From Desulfosporosinus sp. UBA5188 (lineage in GTDB: Bacteria > Bacillota > Desulfitobacteriia > Desulfitobacteriales > Desulfitobacteriaceae), in assembly GCA_002413075.1 (NCBI GenBank), contig DHWG01000040.1:19032-30494 (forward strand): 11,463 bases of DNA, read 5' to 3'. Shown one piece after another: positions 6,444-11,463 of the stretch. The position numbers and the translations under genes were made by a program. Within the stretch, counting starts at the first letter, position 1, and every line of letters starts with the position of its first letter. Below the pieces are notes generated by a model. It was given only the letters and a program-made list of their open reading frames with translations, was not told the DNA's origin and ran no database searches.

Positions 6444-7610
6444 TTATCTTTTCTTTATGACCGCTTTTTTTCTCATATCGACTATTTCTCCCTGGAGCAT
6501 CTCCTTTTGAGGAATGCTTATTTGAAACATATTTTCCAGTCTCTTTATCGTTGGAACCTCTTTAAGATTCACAATGGATATTGCAATACCATTTACTCCG
6601 GCTCGGCCTGTTCTTCCCACCCTATGAAGATAAAGTTGTGGATCTTCAGATAGATCAAGATTAAAGATGTGGGATATTCCTTTAATGTCTAGTCCTCTGG
6701 CCGCCAAATCTGAAGCCACCAGCAAGCTTATCTTCCCACTTTTAAACTCATCCATCGCTTTCCTACGGTTAATCTTGCTAGCACCTCCGTAGATACCGTC
6801 TGCCTCCAAGCCGTGAAATTTAAGCTGTTCCACCATTTTTTCAATTTCTTCACTTTTATTAATGAAGATCAACGCGCGTGTTGGAATAACCATTCGAACA
6901 AGCTTGCGTAAAATTTCCACTTTATCCCTTTGTTCCGCTGAAAAATACATATGCGTTATGGTCGGGGCAATCATGACTTTCTCAGTCACCCGAATAACTT
7001 CAGGATCTTTCAACAGCTCCCCAGCCCGTTGCAAAGTGCCTGCGGGAATGGTCGCCGAAAACATCAAAAGCTGTGTTCGACGTAACGTTGTCTTAATTAC
7101 CGCCTTAACACTCTCAGAATTATTTTCATCCAATAAACGATCTGCCTCATCCAGGACCATTGTCTTGATGGTTTGTGAAGAGATTTTTTTCTTATGGATG
7201 AGCTCTAGAATACGGCCACTCGAGCCCACAATAATATGCTGTTTTTCCTTGAGTTTTTCAATTTGTCGCGTGATATTTACGTTCCCTATGATTGCTGTGG
7301 ACGTGACAGCAAGACCAGAATTATTCGACAGAATTTCAATTTCTCGTTGAATCTGGATAGCCAATTCATGCGTGGGAGTGAGAATCATCGCTTGCGTTTC
7401 TTTCTTTAGCGTATCAATCTTATGAAAGATCGGCAGTAGATAAGCTAATGTTTTACCTGTTCCTGTTTCAGATTGCCCAACAACATCTCGGGAGTCTAAT
7501 ATAAAAGGGATTGTTTGTACCTGAATCGCAGTAGGCTCCACGATACCGACCTTTTTCAAGGCTCCTACTATCGCTTCATCCAAACCGAACTGATCAAATA
7601 ATGTTTGCAT
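6444..7610 (-). CDS. DEAD-box ATP-dependent RNA helicase, compact form
   Basis: This 388-residue protein consists of the two RecA-like domains with almost no C-terminal extension. Visible motifs are the Q motif (PTAIQ, 26-30), motif I SETGTGKT (47-54), Ia PTHELAIQ (79-86), II DEAD (154-157), III SAT (185-187), IV ALIFIN (246-251), V ASDLAARGLDI (299-309) and VI HRVGRTGRAG (329-338). Motif Ib reads GSSGRI where TPGR is usual. It would use ATP to unwind short RNA duplexes in the cytoplasm, for example in ribosome assembly or cold adaptation, but the exact substrate cannot be read from sequence. The ATG at 7610 has GGAG at 7618-7621, 7 nt upstream. It follows the topoisomerase gene by 51 bp on the same strand with no terminator between, so the two are probably co-transcribed. 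Several paralogous families (Csh/Dbp-like) exist, so I give no symbol. Confidence 0.95.
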   Translation of the reverse strand: MQTLFDQFGLDEAIVGALKKVGIVEPTAIQVQTIPFILDSRDVVGQSETGTGKTLAYLLPIFHKIDTLKKETQAMILTPTHELAIQIQREIEILSNNSGLAVTSTAIIGNVNITRQIEKLKEKQHIIVGSSGRILELIHKKKISSQTIKTMVLDEADRLLDENNSESVKAVIKTTLRRTQLLMFSATIPAGTLQRAGELLKDPEVIRVTEKVMIAPTITHMYFSAEQRDKVEILRKLVRMVIPTRALIFINKSEEIEKMVEQLKFHGLEADGIYGGASKINRRKAMDEFKSGKISLLVASDLAARGLDIKGISHIFNLDLSEDPQLYLHRVGRTGRAGVNGIAISIVNLKEVPTIKRLENMFQISIPQKEMLQGEIVDMRKKAVIKKR

Positions 7611-7661
7611 TAATAATCTCCATCCTATCTATTTAATATAACTCCAACATTCTCTCCAAAC

Positions 7662-10040
7662 TCATTCTTGCTCAAACTCAAATTTTAACCTAGCTTCAAT
7701 GGCATCCTCCCAAATGAGATAAGCTGCGAACGATTTACCAGACTTTGATTTAAAACCTTTAATGAGCGGGGTTTTTCCTTTCTTCAAAAGGTTTTTTATC
7801 TGGGTTGGTGTAAGTACCTTACCACAAATGGGGGTTTTCCAGAGAACAAAGTGACATCCTTCTCGCCAATTAGCGCATCCGAACCCTTTCTGCCCTTCAA
7901 TGACTTCTCCACTGCATTTGGGGCAAGCACCCAATGCTTCACTCTGTGTTTTACTTGTCGCTGACTTTGGCCTTTCGTGGTCTGAAAGCGTATTCATTGA
8001 TTTGTCATGCGTTACTGAGTTATTTCTAGCCGTTTTTTCCGGGGCTTGAGCTTTACTCGGCTTCTTCCCAGCTGCCTTCATTCCGTCTCCTTTTCCTTTT
8101 CCCGGAACTTTTCCTGAAGGTGCAAGAGCCAGAGGGGTTTTACCATGTTTATGTTCAAACGAACGTAATTCCTCGATGATACGACCTATGGCTTCTTCCA
8201 CATCCGCCATATATTGCTCAATCGTCAATTCTCCTCTTTCTACCTTAGAAAGATTAAACTCCATTTGTCCGGTCATTTCCGCACTAACTAAGAGTTGGGC
8301 ATGAGGAAGGCGTTCCTTGATCAGACGAATCAGTTCGCACCCTTTCTCTGTGGCTTTTAAGGCTTTATGGTCCTGAAGGATGTATCCCCTACCTATCAGA
8401 CTTTCCATAATCGCTGGTCGTGTCGCCACAGTGCCCAAACCTTTCCCTTTCAATTGCTGCCGTAGAACCTCATCATCAATCTGTTTGCCTGCACCTTCCA
8501 TCGCTTTCAAAAGGTCTCCCTGGGTAAAGTGTTTGGGTGGTTTGGTGGACTTTTCTTCGCTATAAACACGTTTCGTCCGCACATCTTCGCCCTTACTTAA
8601 GGGTGGAAGGGTTGCGTTCTCATCCTCGACTTGCTCTCGGTCATTCTTCTTAGTTTTAGGAAGAACCCCAACCTCAAGGTCCTCCGGTCCGTACACTTTT
8701 TTCCAACCTAGACTCAGCAAAACCTTACCTTTAGTGCGAAAGGGCTCGCGCTCAACTTCGGTGACCACGTCGGTCTGGTGGTATCGGGCTGGAGGGAACC
8801 AAACGGCTAGAAAACGGCGAACAATCAAGTCATATAGTTTCTGTTCCTCACTATTAAGCCTTTCGATGGTGACTTTCTCGGTGGTCGGTATGATGGCATG
8901 ATGCGCAGTAATTGTATTGATCACGCGTTTACCTTGAGGCACCCCGCAAAGACCTGCTTCATCCACTAATTTCGTGTAGGGTTCTTGACGAATTGCCTTC
9001 AGATGTTCAGGCAACTTCGGCACAAGATCTTCCGATAAGTAAGCGCAATCCGTACGTGGATAGGTGGTGGCCTTTTTCTCATAGAGCGACTGGGCCAACT
9101 GAAGCACTTTTTCAGCGCTGAACCCATATTTTTTGGAAGCAGTGATCGTCAGGGAGGTCAGATCAAACAGAAGCGGCGCAGGTTCCTGCACATCCTTTTG
9201 CTCCATTTTTGTTACTTTTCCTGGTTTGCCCTGTGTTTTGGCTACGATGTCCTTAGCCTCTTGGGGGTTCGTGATCCGTCTCGATTCTTCACTGGGATCA
9301 AACCACTTGCCAGGATAGTCTCCTTGTGTTGTCCCAAACTCAGCCCTCACTTCGAAGTAAGGCAGGGCAACAAAACGTTCAATTTCCCATTCTCGTTCGA
9401 CAATCAGTGCAAGTGTTGGAGTCTGCACCCGCCCTATTGAAATAACATTGGGTTTTTTCCGCACGGCATCAAAACTCCCAAATATCGCGGTAAACCCTTC
9501 TGTCAGATTCATGCCAAAATCCCAGTCTGCAAAAGCTCGTCCGTGCCCTGCTGCTGCTAATCCTGCCACTGATTCAGCCGTACGAAGGCGTTTTAAGCCT
9601 TCCTTTATCGCCGCAGTTGTCAGTGAGGAAATCCAGAGCCGAGACAAAGGTTTACAGCACATGGAAGCATCCCATACTTCCTGAAAAAGCAACTGTCCTT
9701 CCCGATCAGCATCCGTTCCACATATAACCTCTTCAATATCCGATGACTTTAACCACCGTTGGATGACTTGATATTGTTTGATTGCCCCAGATTTGACCAC
9801 GCGGCGAAAGGCGTTCAAGCCCGGAAGTACTGGCAAACGGTTTAAACTCCATCGTTTCCCAACTCGATCAAGGTCCATATAGGCTTCTGGGCGCTCAAGC
9901 TCTAACAGGTGACCATAGCACCAAGTGATAACATACTGGTCATTTTCGAGATATCCGTCCATTTTACCGTTCACACCTAAGGCCGTGGCATATTCACGAG
10001 CTTGAGACGGCTTTTCAGCCACGATGAGGGTCTTTCCCAT
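7662..10040 (-). CDS. topB: DNA topoisomerase III (type IA)
   Basis: This 792-residue enzyme cleaves one DNA strand through a tyrosine and passes strands, mainly to decatenate DNA and resolve recombination intermediates. The Toprim domain starts at the N-terminus, with catalytic Glu9 in LIVAEKPSQA and Asp110/Asp112 in GTDADREG. The type IA core includes SIGRVQTPTL (about 201-210), and the active-site Tyr327 is in TTYPRTDC. The core ends near residue 630. A Lys/Pro/Ser-rich linker (about 635-700) leads to a four-cysteine zinc ribbon (C706, C709, C722, C729) and a final segment (about 738-780, PLIKGFKSKSGKSF) of the type common at topoisomerase C-termini. The E. coli enzyme is about 650 residues, and the extra length here is the linker, zinc module and tail. 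The ATG at 10040 has AAAGGAG at 10049-10055, 8 nt upstream. Its leader may include the hairpin-rich region at 10072-10184. Confidence 0.95.
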   Translation of the reverse strand: MGKTLIVAEKPSQAREYATALGVNGKMDGYLENDQYVITWCYGHLLELERPEAYMDLDRVGKRWSLNRLPVLPGLNAFRRVVKSGAIKQYQVIQRWLKSSDIEEVICGTDADREGQLLFQEVWDASMCCKPLSRLWISSLTTAAIKEGLKRLRTAESVAGLAAAGHGRAFADWDFGMNLTEGFTAIFGSFDAVRKKPNVISIGRVQTPTLALIVEREWEIERFVALPYFEVRAEFGTTQGDYPGKWFDPSEESRRITNPQEAKDIVAKTQGKPGKVTKMEQKDVQEPAPLLFDLTSLTITASKKYGFSAEKVLQLAQSLYEKKATTYPRTDCAYLSEDLVPKLPEHLKAIRQEPYTKLVDEAGLCGVPQGKRVINTITAHHAIIPTTEKVTIERLNSEEQKLYDLIVRRFLAVWFPPARYHQTDVVTEVEREPFRTKGKVLLSLGWKKVYGPEDLEVGVLPKTKKNDREQVEDENATLPPLSKGEDVRTKRVYSEEKSTKPPKHFTQGDLLKAMEGAGKQIDDEVLRQQLKGKGLGTVATRPAIMESLIGRGYILQDHKALKATEKGCELIRLIKERLPHAQLLVSAEMTGQMEFNLSKVERGELTIEQYMADVEEAIGRIIEELRSFEHKHGKTPLALAPSGKVPGKGKGDGMKAAGKKPSKAQAPEKTARNNSVTHDKSMNTLSDHERPKSATSKTQSEALGACPKCSGEVIEGQKGFGCANWREGCHFVLWKTPICGKVLTPTQIKNLLKKGKTPLIKGFKSKSGKSFAAYLIWEDAIEARLKFEFEQE

Positions 10041-10290
10041 GCCTTAGTCTCCTTTTTTTAATCCAATCGTTAGACTCCCACTTTTACAAGTGGGAGTGGT
10101 ACCCCGTCACTCTGCTTCGGTGGGGGTAGACTCCCCCCACCGAAGTCTCGATGTTCAACTTTAGTTGAACGAGTTCACTGAGACAACCCTAATTGGTTTA
10201 CCCAGATAAACAACCATGAACCAGTCATTAATTACGATATTGCTTGCATATATTAAAATACCCATAAAATTTAACAAGGGGGTATTTTGT
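10041..10290. other. Divergent intergenic region, 250 bp
   Basis: This gap separates topB (minus) from the DUF2935 gene (plus). The 60% nearest topB is filled by three hairpins (described separately). The part nearest the DUF2935 gene (10201-10275) is AT-rich and should hold its promoter. Weak -10-like boxes such as TATATT (10249-10254) and a TTGCTT (10240-10245) are present, but no convincing -35/-10 pair is seen for either gene. Confidence 0.6.
10072..10184. repeat. Three-hairpin structured element
   Basis: There are three exact stem-loops in a row. Hairpin 1 is ACTCCCACTT (10074-10083) with AAGTGGGAGT (10088-10097) around a 4-nt loop. Hairpin 2 is CTTCGGTGGGGG (10115-10126) with CCCCCACCGAAG (10134-10145) around a 7-nt loop. 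Hairpin 3 is GTTCAACT (10153-10160) with AGTTGAAC (10163-10170), enclosed by GTCTC (10145-10149) and GAGAC (10180-10184). None is followed by a T run on either strand, and the flanking genes diverge, so these are not ordinary terminators. The nine bases TAGACTCCC occur at 10071-10079 and again in the hairpin-2 loop region (10127-10135). The element could be a dispersed REP/MITE-like repeat, the end of an IS200/IS605-type relic, or a structured topB leader. The sequence alone does not decide. Confidence 0.75.
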
Positions 10291-11220
10291 ATGCTATCCA
10301 ATGAAGTGTTCACTCGACAATCCCTGGAACTAAACCTATTCTTCCTCCGAATTATGAAAGAACATGCTTTTTTCTTGGAAGTCGCCTTCGGTTCCAAAGA
10401 CCAGGCCCTAGCCCAACAAGCCGAAACCCTTAAGTGTCAAGTGACTACGTTACTCGCCGAGACAATTTTGCTTTCCAAGGGGATTATCTGTCCTGAAGTT
10501 CTCATGTCAGGAGAATTAGTGACTAAGTTCACCTTTGATGCTGAACGAGCCACTGAATTCTACTCCGGGGTCCAGCTTGATAAGGAGCTCACCCGTATGG
10601 AGCTCTCCTTAGAGAAGAATCCTAACCCCGTAATAAACGCCCTGCTAGTCGATCAGGTCTGTGCCCTGAATCAAAAGGCGATCACAGCTACGACTGTCTT
10701 AGCCGACTACAAATCCAAGCTCCTACAAGACATATTATGTTGTAAACTATTTACCTTTAATTACCCCCTGTTGATCGACCACATACTGCGGGAAGCGCAT
10801 TTTTATTTAAAGATACTCTATCAGTTACAGAGCCGCCAAGAAGTCAATCTCCTAGAGGATATCATTCATCAACAGAAATTTTGGGATCGAATCATGGCAG
10901 AGCACGCAAAATTTATTCGAGGTTTGTTAGACCCCACTGAGGTCGCACTTTTTGACACGGCGAATGATTATGGTAAAATGTTCGATGAGCTCACTGAACA
11001 AGCCATGACCATGAATGAAAAAACAACCATATTACCGAAACTCAGCCATAAAACCTACAAGGCCACAGTGAGTCTCAGAGATTTTAAAACAGCCGCTACT
11101 GAAGGCTTACTCCAATGTAAAATTAAAGCGTTGGCTGTGCCTTTGTTAGGGGACCACGTACTTCGTGAAGCAAACCATTATATGAGACTGCTTAACACGT
11201 TTAACCGGCAGTTACTGTAG
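10291..11220 (+). CDS. DUF2935 protein, duplicated ferritin-like helical domain
   Basis: This 309-residue protein of the DUF2935 family is common in spore-forming Firmicutes and has no established biochemical role. It contains an internal duplication. The first half has FFLRIMKEHAFFLE (about 17-30) and DHILREAHFYLKIL (163-176), and the second half has FWDRIMAEHAKFI (197-209) and DHVLREANHYMRLL (288-301). The repeated EHA and H-x-L-R-E-A-x-x-[YF] patterns, with Glu and His on helices, suggest two four-helix bundles that each bind a metal pair. No signal peptide or membrane segment is seen. The start at 10291 is chosen because AAGGGGG at 10276-10282 lies 8 nt upstream. An upstream in-frame ATG at 10216 has no ribosome binding site and would add 25 residues unlike the repeat. 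The gene is alone on the plus strand. Metal storage, oxygen or peroxide defence, or a sporulation role are possible but unproven. Confidence 0.9.
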   Translation: MLSNEVFTRQSLELNLFFLRIMKEHAFFLEVAFGSKDQALAQQAETLKCQVTTLLAETILLSKGIICPEVLMSGELVTKFTFDAERATEFYSGVQLDKELTRMELSLEKNPNPVINALLVDQVCALNQKAITATTVLADYKSKLLQDILCCKLFTFNYPLLIDHILREAHFYLKILYQLQSRQEVNLLEDIIHQQKFWDRIMAEHAKFIRGLLDPTEVALFDTANDYGKMFDELTEQAMTMNEKTTILPKLSHKTYKATVSLRDFKTAATEGLLQCKIKALAVPLLGDHVLREANHYMRLLNTFNRQLL

Positions 11221-11291
11221 CTCTCAACATCATTATATCTTAACAATCCGACATTTTATACATCATAGTAGACCTGCGAATTTTTCTACCA

Positions 11292-11463
11292 TTATAACAC
11301 CGAACTCACCAGTTTACCTTCCAAACAAACTTTGAGCGAAAATTGCTTGAGGCCGAGTTTTCTAAAGTTCACTTCGAGCAAATCGCCCTCCACATCTGCG
11401 ATGGTAATCCGACCGATTCCAAACGCTTTGTGTCTAATATCTGCTCCTTTTTCTACCTTAAAT
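11292..11463 (-). CDS. C-terminal end of a gene resembling the PcrA/UvrD helicase tail domain (5' part outside window)
   Basis: A minus-strand frame is open from the right edge to a TAA at 11294-11292, giving the last 56 residues of a protein. It contains KGADIRHKAFGIGRITIADV, then EVNFRKLGLKQFSL. The pattern G-x-x-[VI]-x-H-x-x-F-G-x-G-x-[IV], followed 15-20 residues later by [IV]-x-F-x-x-x-G-x-K-x-[FL], is that of the small Tudor-like domain at the C-terminus of PcrA/UvrD-type superfamily 1 helicases, which contacts RNA polymerase in PcrA. The tail after this domain (KVCLEGKLVSSVL) is longer than in standard PcrA, so the parent could be a more distant UvrD-like helicase or another protein carrying this domain. 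The reading is convergent with the DUF2935 gene, 71 bp apart, and no terminator hairpin is visible in that gap. Confidence 0.6.
   Translation of the reverse strand, partial: FKVEKGADIRHKAFGIGRITIADVEGDLLEVNFRKLGLKQFSLKVCLEGKLVSSVL

Noticed and set aside
10216..10290. Upstream in-frame ATG extending the DUF2935 protein by 25 residues
   Set aside because: No Shine-Dalgarno precedes 10216, while AAGGGGG is ideally placed before the ATG at 10291. The extension would be encoded by the AT-rich promoter region.

Overview
The window looks like chromosomal DNA from an anaerobic, spore-forming Firmicute, most plausibly the Desulfosporosinus/Desulfitobacterium (Peptococcaceae) group. This is inferred from strong GGAGG-type ribosome binding sites, moderate GC by eye, a DUF2935 protein typical of Clostridia and Bacilli, and the general look of the proteins. 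No 16S or other decisive marker is present, so the genus is a guess.

Layout. Most genes are on the minus strand. From the left: a histidine-rich small protein cut by the window edge (<1-261, minus); an ABC1/UbiB-family atypical kinase with two C-terminal membrane segments (313-1983, minus); a small unrecognised soluble protein on the plus strand with its own promoter (2180-2557); a perfect 16-bp hairpin in the convergent gap; then a tight minus-strand cluster, transcribed right to left, of a MoxR-type AAA ATPase (5481-6356), a CoxE-type VWA protein (4129-5484) and a cardiolipin synthase (2678-4114). Upstream of these are a compact DEAD-box RNA helicase (6444-7610) and a type IA topoisomerase III (7662-10040), only 51 bp apart and probably co-transcribed. 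A 250-bp divergent intergenic region (10041-10290) contains three strong hairpins in about 110 bp. To its right are a plus-strand DUF2935 metal-binding-type protein (10291-11220) and the C-terminal end of a minus-strand gene resembling the tail domain of PcrA/UvrD helicases (11292->11463).

How the genes may work together. The AAA ATPase and VWA genes overlap by ATGA. The VWA stop codon overlaps the Shine-Dalgarno of the cardiolipin synthase, so the three are probably translated as a coupled unit. MoxR/VWA pairs are chaperone-like remodelling systems, and linkage to phospholipid synthesis suggests, as inference only, a job at the membrane. The topoisomerase/RNA-helicase pair would fit nucleic-acid unwinding and decatenation. 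The remaining genes are ordinary single-gene units.

No transposase, CRISPR array, tRNA or rRNA is visible. The points most worth a second look are the structured element at 10059-10200, the apparent ATT start of the cardiolipin synthase, the AAA-VWA-cls operon, and the 9-bp tandem repeat inside the end of the histidine-rich gene.
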